40,663 bases of DNA from an uncultured Lachnospiraceae bacterium (GTDB taxonomy: Bacteria; Bacillota; Clostridia; Lachnospirales; Lachnospiraceae): positions 1 through 40,663 of the forward strand of contig CAMEOT010000026.1 of assembly GCA_945929965.1 (NCBI GenBank), read 5' to 3'. Positions 1 through 7,635 of this stretch are shown piece after piece. The first letter of the stretch is position 1, and the number at the start of each line of letters is the position of its first letter. A program made the position numbers and the translations under genes. The notes beneath the pieces were generated by a model. The model was not told the DNA's origin. It was given only the letters and a program-made list of their open reading frames with translations, and made no database searches.

Positions 1-76
1 TTTGACTATATAGAGGCTTTTTTCAAAAGTCAGTAGTCCCAACTGCAGGCGTTCGTCCGGTCTACGGCAACCCTAC

Positions 77-252
77 GTTACGAGCCATGCACTCAATTCA
101 TAAATGTGTCGCAAAGGACGCTCCACATTTATTTCATTGACGGCTGTCGAGTGTGTCCGTTGGACGCACGGTATAAAAATAGAACGAAATAACCTCTTGT
201 GTGAGCAAGCTCCCACCGAGGTATTCCGTTCTATTTTTGCATGGCTCGTAAC
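77..252. repeat. Structured intergenic element with 15-bp terminal inverted repeats
   Basis: GTTACGAGCCATGCA at 77-91 is matched exactly by its reverse complement at 238-252. Between them lie three further inverted repeats: a 9-bp pair (ATAAATGTG at 100-108 with 124-132), an 8-bp pair with one mismatch around 151-169 (GTGTGTCC / GGACGCAC), and the large hairpin at 175-238. I see no ORF with a convincing ribosome binding site inside. The layout resembles a small non-autonomous element (MITE-like) or a folded RNA, but no target-site duplication is evident at the borders. Bases 1-76 before it hold nothing I can identify. Confidence 0.6.
175..238 (-). terminator. Hairpin terminator for trkA-trkH
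   Basis: AAAAATAGAACG at 175-186 pairs with CGTTCTATTTTT at 227-238, and the pairing continues inward through GAGGT/ACCTC with small bulges. Read on the minus strand the structure ends in TTCTATTTTTAT, a usable U-tract. It lies 22 nt past the trkH stop, so it probably terminates that operon. The apex on the minus strand is GAG-CTTG-CTC, a CUUG tetraloop stem. Confidence 0.6.
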
Positions 253-259
253 TCTCAAT

Positions 260-1705
260 TTAATATTTCTTCCAGCAGGACGGCAGCAGGATCACGAGCA
301 TGGGGAAGAGCTCCAGACGTCCTGCAAGCATATCGAACATCAGCACGCATTTGGACAGGGGACTGAACAAGGCGAAATTCTGGGTGGGACCGACTAATTC
401 CAGACCAGGACCGATATTGTTCAGGGTGGCCAGTACTGCGGTAAAGTTTGTGCTCAGGTCATATTCGTCCAGACTGACGATCAGCAGGGAAACGAAGAGT
501 ACGATAAAATAAGCCGTCATATAGACATTGGTGGAACGAAGCGTCTCATGGGACAGATTGTGTCCGTCCATTTTGATCTTTTTCACCATCCGGGGATGGA
601 TCATCATGGACAGCTCCTTGCGGATCGCCTTGAAGAGGATCAGCACACGGGATACCTTTATACCGCCGCCGGTACTGCCGGCACAGGCGCCGATCATCAT
701 CAGAAGCAGAAGAATCGTCTTCGACAACTGCGGCCACATATTGAAATCCGTGGTGGCAAATCCGGTGGTGGTGATGATTGTTCCCACCTGGAAAAAGGAG
801 TGTCGCAGTGTCTCTCCCAAAGTTGCATAGAGTGGGCGGATATTCCAGGCGATCGTCAGAGCACTGGCGAAAATGATCAAAAAATACCAACGAACTTCTT
901 CGATGGAAAAAGCTTCCTTAAACTGCCTGCTTAACAGACAGAAATATACCGTATAATTGACACCGCTTAAGATCATCAGTACCGTTACTGCATTCTGTAT
1001 CAGTGGAGAGTAACCGCCGATACTGCTGTTCTTGACACCGAAACCACCGGTGCCGACACTGCCGAAGGTCGTACACAGGGAATCAAACAACGGCATACCG
1101 CACAGGCATAGCATGATCACGCCCAGAACAGTGATCGCCATATAAAGTCCATAGAGGATCTTCGCAGTATCCCGGACTCTCGGTACCAGCTTGCTGACGG
1201 AAGGACCGGGGCTCTCTGCACGCATCAGGTTCATGGTGGAGCCACCCATCATCGGCAGGATCGCCATAATAAATACAAATACGCCCATACCGCCGATCCA
1301 GTGAGTGAAGCTGCGCCAGAACAGGCTGGCATAGCTTAGTGCTTCCACATCGGACAGGATACTGGAACCTGTGGTCGTAAAGCCGGAGATCGTCTCGAAG
1401 AGAGCATCAATATAAAAAGGGATCTCTCCGGTGAGAACGAAGGGAATAGCACCGAAAACAGACATGACAAACCATCCCAGGGCAACGGCGGTGAAGCCTT
1501 CCCTGACGTACAATTCCTTAAAACGTCCTGTGTGCCTGAAACTTAACAATTTTCCCAAAATGAAACAAACAACTGCGGTCACCAGATAGATCAGTGCCAC
1601 ATGATATTCTCCGTAGATCATACCCACGATCCAGGGAAGCAGTAAAAATAAAGCTTCAAATTGTAAAATAAATCCGATAATAAAACTCAATATCGCAAAA
1701 TTCAT
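260..1705 (-). CDS. trkH: Trk/Ktr-type potassium channel subunit TrkH
   Basis: Membrane pore subunit for K+ uptake, working with the cytoplasmic TrkA gating protein. The 481-residue protein is strongly hydrophobic and contains the four pore-loop selectivity motifs of the TrkH/KtrB superfamily in order: GFTTTGSS, GSVGTGGFG, TTTGFATTD and AGSTGGGIK, each with the key filter glycine. The length matches TrkH (about 480) rather than the shorter KtrB (about 450). It starts 5 nt after the trkA stop, with a GAAGGG ribosome binding site inside the end of trkA, so the two are almost certainly co-transcribed and translationally coupled. A hairpin terminator follows the stop codon. Confidence 0.95.
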   Translation of the reverse strand: MNFAILSFIIGFILQFEALFLLLPWIVGMIYGEYHVALIYLVTAVVCFILGKLLSFRHTGRFKELYVREGFTAVALGWFVMSVFGAIPFVLTGEIPFYIDALFETISGFTTTGSSILSDVEALSYASLFWRSFTHWIGGMGVFVFIMAILPMMGGSTMNLMRAESPGPSVSKLVPRVRDTAKILYGLYMAITVLGVIMLCLCGMPLFDSLCTTFGSVGTGGFGVKNSSIGGYSPLIQNAVTVLMILSGVNYTVYFCLLSRQFKEAFSIEEVRWYFLIIFASALTIAWNIRPLYATLGETLRHSFFQVGTIITTTGFATTDFNMWPQLSKTILLLLMMIGACAGSTGGGIKVSRVLILFKAIRKELSMMIHPRMVKKIKMDGHNLSHETLRSTNVYMTAYFIVLFVSLLIVSLDEYDLSTNFTAVLATLNNIGPGLELVGPTQNFALFSPLSKCVLMFDMLAGRLELFPMLVILLPSCWKKY

Positions 1706-1710
1706 GATAA

Positions 1711-3069
1711 TTACCCTTCAATAATATCTTTAATATCATTCAGCCGTGCATGTGTCAGTACTACGACCACATAATCACCTACATGGAGTTCATCCTGACC
1801 ACCGGGGATAATAGCCTGCCCTCCGCGGACGATGGAACAGACCAGGATATTTTTCCGGATGTGCAGACGGTTCAGAGGCACATTGGTAACGGCAGAATCC
1901 TCTTTGATGTAGAATTCCAGCGCCTCCGCATGACCGTCCTCCAGCTTATACAGATTTTCCACATTACTGTTGAGAGATTCGTTCATGGATCGTGCATATT
2001 TAATGATCATATCTGCAGTCACCAGGCGTGGATAGGAGATCGTATCCAGCTTGATATCACTTAAGACCCCACTGAAGTTGATACGGTTGATCTTGGTGAC
2101 TACCTTTGCATGGGAAGTCCGTTTCGCATACAGTGACAGGAGGATATTTTCCTCATCCAGTCCGGTCAGTGCAGCAAAAGCATCCACGTTCTCCAGGCCC
2201 TCCTGTATCAGAAGACGTTCATCCGTACCGTCGCCGCAGATGATGGAAGCCTTGGGAAACAGCTCACTCAGATGCTCACAGCGGGTGGGATCCTGATCGA
2301 TGATCTTAGTATGGATGCCGACTTCTAAAAGTCTTCTTGCCAGATAATAAGCAATGGTGCCGCCACCGACGATCATGGCAGTACGTGCCCTGCCGGCGCC
2401 GATACCGATCTTTTTGAAGAAATCATTTGCCTTGGGAGGAGTGGACACAATAGCAACCACATCGCCTTCCCGGAATACAAAATCACCCCGGGGGATCAGC
2501 ACCTGATCATCTCTGGTGACCATACATACCAGTACATCACATTTTAAGGTGGTACGGATGTGGATCAGTTCATAATTATTTAAGAGACAGTCATGGGTCA
2601 CGCGGAAATGCAGAAGCTCGATCCTTCCCTTGGAAAAAGTATCGATCTTAACTGCGGAAGGAAACTGGAAGATCCGGGCGATCTCTGCTGCGCTGGACAG
2701 CTCCGGGTTGATGATCATGGCTAGCCCCAGTTCTTCCCGCAGAAAAGCAATCTCATTATTGTAGATAGGATTGCGGACACGGGCGATGGTCTTACAATGT
2801 CCCGCCTTTTTCGCAATGACACAGCACAGAAGGTTCTGCTCATCGGATCCGGTCACGGCGATCAGCAGATCAGCATGGTCAATGCCGGCCTCGGACAGTG
2901 TCTGGAAACTGACGCCATTTCCTACGATGCCCATGGCATCCAGATCATCCGTGATGGAGTTCACTTTTTCCTCATTTGTATCAATTACGGTGATATTGTG
3001 GTTTTCACCGCCCAATTGTTCTACCAGGGTGTAGCCTACTTTGCCGCAGCCCACAATGATAATGTTCAT
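1711..3069 (-). CDS. trkA: Trk system potassium uptake regulator TrkA
   Basis: Peripheral, nucleotide-binding subunit that gates TrkH. The 452-residue protein is a tandem of two RCK modules, each a Rossmann RCK_N plus an RCK_C domain. The first opens with IIIVGCGKVGYTL (GxGxxG) near residues 3-15 and the second with MIVGGGTIAYYLARRL around 230. The acidic residue ending the second Rossmann strand is also visible (TKIIDQDPTRCE). Double-RCK length is typical of TrkA, not of single-RCK KtrA. The ATG at 3067-3069 has an ideal GGAGGAT site about 5 nt upstream. It is the first gene of the minus-strand trkA-trkH operon and diverges from spoIIIAA. Confidence 0.95.
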   Translation of the reverse strand: MNIIIVGCGKVGYTLVEQLGGENHNITVIDTNEEKVNSITDDLDAMGIVGNGVSFQTLSEAGIDHADLLIAVTGSDEQNLLCCVIAKKAGHCKTIARVRNPIYNNEIAFLREELGLAMIINPELSSAAEIARIFQFPSAVKIDTFSKGRIELLHFRVTHDCLLNNYELIHIRTTLKCDVLVCMVTRDDQVLIPRGDFVFREGDVVAIVSTPPKANDFFKKIGIGAGRARTAMIVGGGTIAYYLARRLLEVGIHTKIIDQDPTRCEHLSELFPKASIICGDGTDERLLIQEGLENVDAFAALTGLDEENILLSLYAKRTSHAKVVTKINRINFSGVLSDIKLDTISYPRLVTADMIIKYARSMNESLNSNVENLYKLEDGHAEALEFYIKEDSAVTNVPLNRLHIRKNILVCSIVRGGQAIIPGGQDELHVGDYVVVVLTHARLNDIKDIIEG

Positions 3070-3115
3070 AAATATCCTCCAAAATAAAATTCATAAAAAC
3101 AGATATCGTTTAGGT

Positions 3116-3144
3116 ATTATAGCACACCATAGAAAAAAAGAGAA
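3116..3144 (-). promoter_or_regulatory. Candidate sigma-A promoter for trkA-trkH
   Basis: On the minus strand there is a perfect TATAAT (positions 3121-3116) preceded by TGC, giving an extended -10. The -35 region at the normal 17-bp spacing (TTCTCT, 3144-3139) is weak, as is common for extended -10 promoters. The -10 lies about 50 nt upstream of the trkA ATG. No experimental support is available from sequence alone. Confidence 0.5.
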
Positions 3145-3152
3145 GAATGGAA

Positions 3153-3181
3153 GGAATATCTTGTCCACGGGAACATATATT
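3153..3181 (+). promoter_or_regulatory. Candidate sigma-E promoter for the spoIIIA operon
   Basis: GGAATATC (3153-3160) and CATATATT (3174-3181) are separated by 13 bp. This resembles the mother-cell sigma-E consensus recalled from Bacillus (-35 kmATATT, about 14 bp, -10 CATACAnT), with one or two mismatches per box. The predicted start is about 90 nt before spoIIIAA, the known sigma-E target operon in Bacillus. The region is AT-rich, so a chance match is possible. Confidence 0.45.
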
Positions 3182-3276
3182 GAACTATTCAGAAGCATGA
3201 AACCCAGAAGAAACAGGGAATTAAGAAATATCAGCCGAATACGGGAAAAACTCCGGTGAGTTACGGGAGGTGGAAC

Positions 3277-4188
3277 ATGGACAGCCTGCTGCGGATATTT
3301 CCACAAAAGAGAAGAGATTTCTGGAAGGAAACAGCAGAGAAAGGACAAGAGGTGTGTGAGATCAGGCTTAGGGTGGACAGACCGGTGGTCGTTGAGACAA
3401 AGCGAAGAGAGTTATTCCTGAATCATCGCGGACAATGGCAGGAGAATCCCTGCGGTGCATATTCCGTAGAGGAAGCAGAGATCCGGGAGCTGATCGCATA
3501 TCTGTGTCAGGATTCCCTATATGCTTATGCGGACGAGATCCGGCAGGGCTTTCTGACGGTGGAAGGAGGACATAGGATCGGTCTGTGCGGACAGGCTGTG
3601 CTGGAAAATGAAAGCAGACTGCGGACACTGAAAAATATTTCTTTTGTAAATATCCGTGTGTCGCATGAGGTCAAAGGGGCTGCAGATAAAATACTTCCAC
3701 AGTTATATCGGGGTGGCCGGTTTCAAAATACACTGATCGTATCACCACCGGGATTCGGCAAGACAACACTGCTCAGGGATCTGATCCGGCAGCTGTCCGA
3801 TGGCAATGCTTATGGACCGGGACTTAGGGTAGGCGTGGTGGATGAGCGTTCAGAGCTGGCAGGTGCTTACCGGGGAAGACCTCAAAATGATCTGGGAATG
3901 CGGACGGATGTTCTGGATGCCTGCCCCAAGGCTTTGGGAATGCTTCTATTGTTACGCTCCATGTCTCCGCAGGTCATTGCGGTGGACGAACTGGGAGAAG
4001 ATTCGGATATCCGTGCATTACATAAGGCAGCTGCCTGTGGCTGCCGTCTGCTGGCCACGATACACGGAACGGATGAGAAGGATGCGGCCAGACGTCTTGG
4101 AATCGATGAGATCTGTCGGATGTTTGACAGGATCGTGATCTTAAAGGGAAGGGGACTGATGGAATGCAGATGCTTGGAGGGGGACTGA
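3277..4188 (+). CDS. spoIIIAA: Stage III sporulation protein AA (ATPase)
   Basis: Cytoplasmic ATPase of the SpoIIIA-SpoIIQ channel (A-Q complex) that links mother cell and forespore during engulfment; related to secretion ATPases. The Walker A motif PPGFGKTTLLRDL has its Lys near residue 162, and the Walker B strand VIAVDELGED has Asp near 237. I place the start at ATG 3277 because GGGAGGTGG lies 5-7 nt upstream; an in-frame GTG at 3256 would add seven residues but has no good site. The resulting 303 residues match the family. It is the first gene of an eight-gene operon and overlaps spoIIIAB by 25 nt. Confidence 0.95.
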   Translation: MDSLLRIFPQKRRDFWKETAEKGQEVCEIRLRVDRPVVVETKRRELFLNHRGQWQENPCGAYSVEEAEIRELIAYLCQDSLYAYADEIRQGFLTVEGGHRIGLCGQAVLENESRLRTLKNISFVNIRVSHEVKGAADKILPQLYRGGRFQNTLIVSPPGFGKTTLLRDLIRQLSDGNAYGPGLRVGVVDERSELAGAYRGRPQNDLGMRTDVLDACPKALGMLLLLRSMSPQVIAVDELGEDSDIRALHKAAACGCRLLATIHGTDEKDAARRLGIDEICRMFDRIVILKGRGLMECRCLEGD

Positions 4189-4679
4189 TCCTCATCGGCT
4201 GTCTGGGCCTGGGACTGTGGTATAGGCAGCAGATGGTGTTGAGACTTCATTTTACCAGGGAGTTAATCTGCATTTTAGAGCAGTGGATCAGCGAGATCCG
4301 CTACAACAGATCATCACTTCCGGAATGCTGCCGGCAGATCGGCAGACAGCGCAAGGACTGCCTGGGAGAGATCTGCGACAGTGTCTACCGCGAATATGCA
4401 GCTTCGGAGGATGCCGGTTTTTTAGAATTTGCGCAGGAGAGCTTCCGGCACAGGTTAAAGACTCTGCCCCTGAAAAAAGAGGATATTGAGCAGTTTCTGC
4501 TTTTTGTGGGAAACGAGGGCTATGTGGATGAAGCCATGCAGATCCGGGCAATGGAACTGTCCAGACAGAGGCTGGAACAGACCGCAGAGACGCAACAGCG
4601 GGAGCTGATACAGAAATGCAGACTTTCGGTGGGGCTGGGGGCGATGAGCGGATTGCTTTTGTTGATACTGTTAGTCTGA
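4164..4679 (+). CDS. spoIIIAB: Stage III sporulation protein AB
   Basis: Membrane-associated component of the SpoIIIA-SpoIIQ channel. The 171-residue protein has an N-terminal membrane segment (about residues 4-22, GGGLILIGCLGLGLWY), a long helical soluble region, and a C-terminal hydrophobic segment (GLGAMSGLLLLILLV), the standard SpoIIIAB layout. The family resembles GspF-type secretion platform proteins. The start lies inside spoIIIAA in another frame, which implies translational coupling. The assignment rests on topology, size and fixed operon position as much as on individual residues. Confidence 0.9.
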   Translation: MQMLGGGLILIGCLGLGLWYRQQMVLRLHFTRELICILEQWISEIRYNRSSLPECCRQIGRQRKDCLGEICDSVYREYAASEDAGFLEFAQESFRHRLKTLPLKKEDIEQFLLFVGNEGYVDEAMQIRAMELSRQRLEQTAETQQRELIQKCRLSVGLGAMSGLLLLILLV

Positions 4680-4724
4680 CACGGATCAAAGGATAACAGA
4701 GAGAAGAGAAAAGGACGGGGAAAG

Positions 4725-4919
4725 ATGGGAATAGGACTGATCTTTAAAATCGCAGCGGTAGGGATCCTTGTAACAATACTCAGCCAGGTCTTAAAACACA
4801 GCGGCAGGGAGGAACATGCCTTTCTGATCAGTCTGGCGGGGCTGATTCTGGTACTTAGCTGGATCGTTCCTTATATCTACGATCTGTTTGATACCGTGCA
4901 GACTCTGTTTTCGTTTTAG
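4725..4919 (+). CDS. spoIIIAC: Stage III sporulation protein AC
   Basis: Small integral membrane protein of the SpoIIIA channel. It has 64 residues in two transmembrane hairpins (about 4-22 and 32-52), the exact size and layout of SpoIIIAC. The sequence includes GREEHAFLISLAGL in the short connecting loop. The ATG is preceded by a purine-rich GGACGGGGAAAG. The gene follows spoIIIAB by 45 nt and precedes spoIIIAD by 8 nt. Confidence 0.92.
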   Translation: MGIGLIFKIAAVGILVTILSQVLKHSGREEHAFLISLAGLILVLSWIVPYIYDLFDTVQTLFSF

Positions 4920-4927
4920 GAGGGAAA

Positions 4928-5314
4928 ATGGCAGAGATCATTAAGATAGCATTACTGGGTATTACAGGGGTACTGTTTGCCGTACAATTCAGGCAGCACC
5001 GTCCGGAATATGCGATGCTCATTGGATTTGCCTTAAGTGTACTGGTGTTCTCTTATGTGCTGGACCTGGCGGGAAGTTTGTTGGATGAGTTCTTAGGTCT
5101 GCAGCAATATTTAGGAGAGACACAAGGGTATCTTGGTATTTTAATGAAAGTAGTGGGGATTACCTATCTGTGTGAGTTCAGCGCCGGTATGTGTAAGGAT
5201 GCCGGGTTCACAGCGGTAGCGGATCAGATTGAGATCCTGGGAAAATTATCGGTGTTGTTTGCCGGACTGCCGATTTTACTTGCGGTGATCCGGCAGATCT
5301 ACGGCATCCTGTAG
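4928..5314 (+). CDS. spoIIIAD: Stage III sporulation protein AD
   Basis: Polytopic membrane component of the SpoIIIA channel, related to SpoIIIAC. The 128 residues form about four hydrophobic segments, and the GITYLCEFSAGMCKDAGF stretch near residue 77 is typical of the family. The ribosome binding site TAGGAGGG spans the stop codon of spoIIIAC, so translation is coupled. The next gene begins 8 nt downstream. Confidence 0.92.
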   Translation: MAEIIKIALLGITGVLFAVQFRQHRPEYAMLIGFALSVLVFSYVLDLAGSLLDEFLGLQQYLGETQGYLGILMKVVGITYLCEFSAGMCKDAGFTAVADQIEILGKLSVLFAGLPILLAVIRQIYGIL

Positions 5315-5322
5315 GAGCGGTT

Positions 5323-6378
5323 ATGCAGATGGACATGATGTGGCAGGAATACGGCATGGACGAACTGGAGAAGGGAATGCAGCAGCTGTTTCCCGACTTT
5401 CGGATATCAGCGGCGCAACTGCTTGGACAGTTATTACAGGGGGATGTACTGGGAGCGGCAGGGACCCTTTTGCAGGAAGTGACGCGGGGAATGGGGACTT
5501 ATGTCTCCGGCATAAAAAATATACTGATCTGGCTGATCGTGTTGGGAATCCTGTCCGCGTTGCTGATTCATTTTGTTGAGGTTTTCGATAAACATCAGAT
5601 CGCGGACTTAAGCTTTTATTTTATTTATCTGCTGATGGGAGTGATCCTGCTGCAATGTTTTTTTGATGTGCTGCAGACGGCGAGAGACATCATGGAAAAT
5701 ATCATACTGTTTGTTAAACTGATGGTGCCCACCTATCTGCTGGCGGTGGGAGTGGCTTCGGGTCCCACTACGGTAGGTGCCGGATATCAGTTGATGCTAT
5801 TATTGATCTATGGAACGGAGAAAATATTACTGGGAGTGGTACTACCACTGATCTACAGCTACGGCCTGCTGAATCTGATCAACGGGATCTGGGTGGAGGA
5901 GAAGCTGGCGCTTCTGACGGACCTGCTGGAAAAGGCGATCGGCTGGATACTGAAGGCGTCCTTAGGAGTGGTCACGGGGATTAGTGTGTTCCAGTCACTG
6001 ATCACACCGGTATTAGATTCTGTGAAGACTTCCGCAGTGGAAAAGGCACTTTCCGCCCTGCCGGGGATCGGAAATGCGGCGGATGGGATTTTAGAGCTGG
6101 CGGTGGGCTCCGCGGTAGTGATCCGCAACAGTATCGGTGTGCTGCTGTTACTGTTGTTAATTGCTGCATGTGCCGTTCCGCTGTTACAGATTCTGCTTAC
6201 TGCGGTTTTCATCAAAGGCGCTGCAGCTTTTATGGGGATCGTCAGTGATAAGCGAGTGACCAATTGTACGGATCGTATGGGTAATGCCGGGATGTTATTG
6301 TTCCGCACTGCGGGGACGGCGATGCTTCTGTTTTTGATCACATTGGCACTTCTGGCAACGGGAAGCAAAGGGGTGTGA
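5323..6378 (+). CDS. spoIIIAE: Stage III sporulation protein AE
   Basis: Large polytopic membrane protein of the SpoIIIA-SpoIIQ complex. The 351 residues carry about seven to eight hydrophobic segments and the conserved GVVTGISVFQSLITPVLDSVKTSAVEKALSALPGIGN-type core (about residues 215-250), characteristic of SpoIIIAE. From memory, Bacillus SpoIIIAE is near 400 residues with a signal peptide. Here the ORF opens with the soluble stretch MQMDMMWQEYGMDELEKG and has no signal sequence. No longer in-frame start is available because spoIIIAD ends 8 nt upstream. It is followed by spoIIIAF after 4 nt. Confidence 0.93.
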   Translation: MQMDMMWQEYGMDELEKGMQQLFPDFRISAAQLLGQLLQGDVLGAAGTLLQEVTRGMGTYVSGIKNILIWLIVLGILSALLIHFVEVFDKHQIADLSFYFIYLLMGVILLQCFFDVLQTARDIMENIILFVKLMVPTYLLAVGVASGPTTVGAGYQLMLLLIYGTEKILLGVVLPLIYSYGLLNLINGIWVEEKLALLTDLLEKAIGWILKASLGVVTGISVFQSLITPVLDSVKTSAVEKALSALPGIGNAADGILELAVGSAVVIRNSIGVLLLLLLIAACAVPLLQILLTAVFIKGAAAFMGIVSDKRVTNCTDRMGNAGMLLFRTAGTAMLLFLITLALLATGSKGV

Positions 6379-6382
6379 GCAG

Positions 6383-6793
6383 ATGCAGTGGTTATACCGG
6401 GTCGTGGGACAGGCGGGGATTTTTCTGATCTGTGCCCAGACAATCGTTCATTTCAGACCAAAGGAAGCTTATGAGAAATATTTAAAGCTCTTACTGTCCG
6501 TGATGCTTTTGATCCAGCTGCTGCAGCCGGTTCTGAGTGTTTTCGGCGGGGGCGCGGATCAAAATGTACAGGCACAGGTGGAGGAATTTACAGAAGAAAT
6601 GCAGTCGGTACTGAACCGGGCTTCTGAGCGGGCAAAACAGTCGCAGGAAGACATCGGGAATACGGCAGCTGCCGTGGTGCAGGAAGCAGAGGAAGCTCCG
6701 GAGGGAAAGCCCACGGAACAAAAGAAAATGAGTACGGAAAATGCAGAAGATGACGGGATCTGTGTGGAAATTCCACAGGTCAGGCTGGAATGA
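6383..6793 (+). CDS. spoIIIAF: Stage III sporulation protein AF, short form
   Basis: Membrane component of the SpoIIIA channel. Two N-terminal transmembrane segments (about 8-24 and 33-53) and the intervening FRPKEAYEKYLKLLLSVMLLIQLLQP region identify the family. At 136 residues it is well below the roughly 200 recalled for Bacillus SpoIIIAF. After the membrane segments there are only about 80 residues, mostly charged, Ala/Glu-rich and coiled-coil-like, where the ring-building domain would be expected. The last residues (GICVEIPQVRLE) look like a surviving terminal strand. The ORF ends in TGATG overlapping a tiny basic ORF. Confidence 0.88.
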   Translation: MQWLYRVVGQAGIFLICAQTIVHFRPKEAYEKYLKLLLSVMLLIQLLQPVLSVFGGGADQNVQAQVEEFTEEMQSVLNRASERAKQSQEDIGNTAAAVVQEAEEAPEGKPTEQKKMSTENAEDDGICVEIPQVRLE

Positions 6794-6867
6794 TGGAGAA
6801 GTCCGGCGGAATTCATGGAAAACCACGGGGAAAAGGATCTAAGTCAGGGAAAAAGAAAAAGAGGTGA
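6793..6867 (+). CDS. Possible 24-residue basic peptide coupled to spoIIIAF
   Basis: An ATG overlaps the spoIIIAF stop by one base (TGATG) and opens a 24-codon frame ending at TGA 6865-6867. The peptide begins MEKSGGIHGKPRGKG and ends SGKKKKR, so about 10 of 24 residues are Lys or Arg. Its stop falls inside the GAGGTGAG ribosome binding site of spoIIIAG. I do not recognise it. It could be a real micropeptide, a coupling ORF that carries ribosomes to spoIIIAG, or simply spacer sequence. Confidence 0.25.
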   Translation: MEKSGGIHGKPRGKGSKSGKKKKR

Positions 6868-6873
6868 GAAACA

Positions 6874-7545
6874 GTGGGAGAATTCTGGGAAAAGATTACA
6901 GGCAGCATAAGTGCAGGCAGTTTTGCACCACCGAAATGGTTCCGTCGGGATAATCTGCTGATTTTGGTGCTGTTGGGCGTTCTTTTGTTTATCATCGCTC
7001 TTCCGGTGAAAAAAGAAGATCCTGCGGCGACGGATACAGGCACGGAGATCACAGAGCAGTACAATGCCGGAATTTTAACGTCCTCCGGACAGCAGAACGT
7101 GGCACAGCAGGATACGGTGTATGTCGGGACGCAGGCAGTGACGGCAGGCAGTATGGAAGAATATGCTGCCTATCTGGAAGAAAAATTGAAAAAAATGCTG
7201 GAATCCGTTCGGGGGGTGGGAGAGGTGGAGGTCATGATCACGCTGGAATCCTCGGAGGAAAGAATCGTGGAGAAAGACATGACCGCAGAACGCTCCCAGA
7301 CAGAGGAACAGGATTCCGCTGGAGGAACCCGTACCGTGAGTTCATCAAACACCGGATATCAGACGGTGTATCAGGAGGGCAGTCAGGGCTCACCTTTTGT
7401 AGTGAAGACGATCACCCCCAAAGTGGAAGGGGTTCTGGTGGTGGCGGAAGGAGCCGGAAAGGGCAATATGACCGGCGAGATTACGCAGGTCGTCCAGGCA
7501 CTTTTTGGCGTGGAAGCCCACAAAGTCAAGGTGCTGGAAAAATAA
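6874..7545 (+). CDS. spoIIIAG: Stage III sporulation protein AG
   Basis: Forms a large ring of the SpoIIIA-SpoIIQ channel in the intermembrane space. The 223-residue protein has one N-terminal transmembrane segment (about 27-45, NLLILVLLGVLLFIIALPV). A soluble domain follows with the family's LEEKLKKMLESVRGVGEVEVMITL stretch near residue 100 and the C-terminal KVEGVLVVAEGAGKGNM strand typical of the ring-building fold. The start is a GTG at 6874, preceded by GAGGTGAG with 5 nt spacing; no ATG fits better. It lies 80 nt after spoIIIAF and 90 nt before spoIIIAH. Confidence 0.93.
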   Translation: MGEFWEKITGSISAGSFAPPKWFRRDNLLILVLLGVLLFIIALPVKKEDPAATDTGTEITEQYNAGILTSSGQQNVAQQDTVYVGTQAVTAGSMEEYAAYLEEKLKKMLESVRGVGEVEVMITLESSEERIVEKDMTAERSQTEEQDSAGGTRTVSSSNTGYQTVYQEGSQGSPFVVKTITPKVEGVLVVAEGAGKGNMTGEITQVVQALFGVEAHKVKVLEK

Positions 7546-7635
7546 ACCGCAGGAAACATATCCGTCAGGGCGGGTACATACAATAGAGTATAAAATCAAG
7601 AAGGCAGATACAGGCCTTTGGAAAAGGGGAACGCA

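Noticed and set aside
104..397. A 97-codon plus-strand ORF and a 61-codon minus-strand ORF over the first 400 bases
   Set aside because: They cover the inverted-repeat element and the antisense of trkH, have no convincing ribosome binding site, and the products look like translated repeats.
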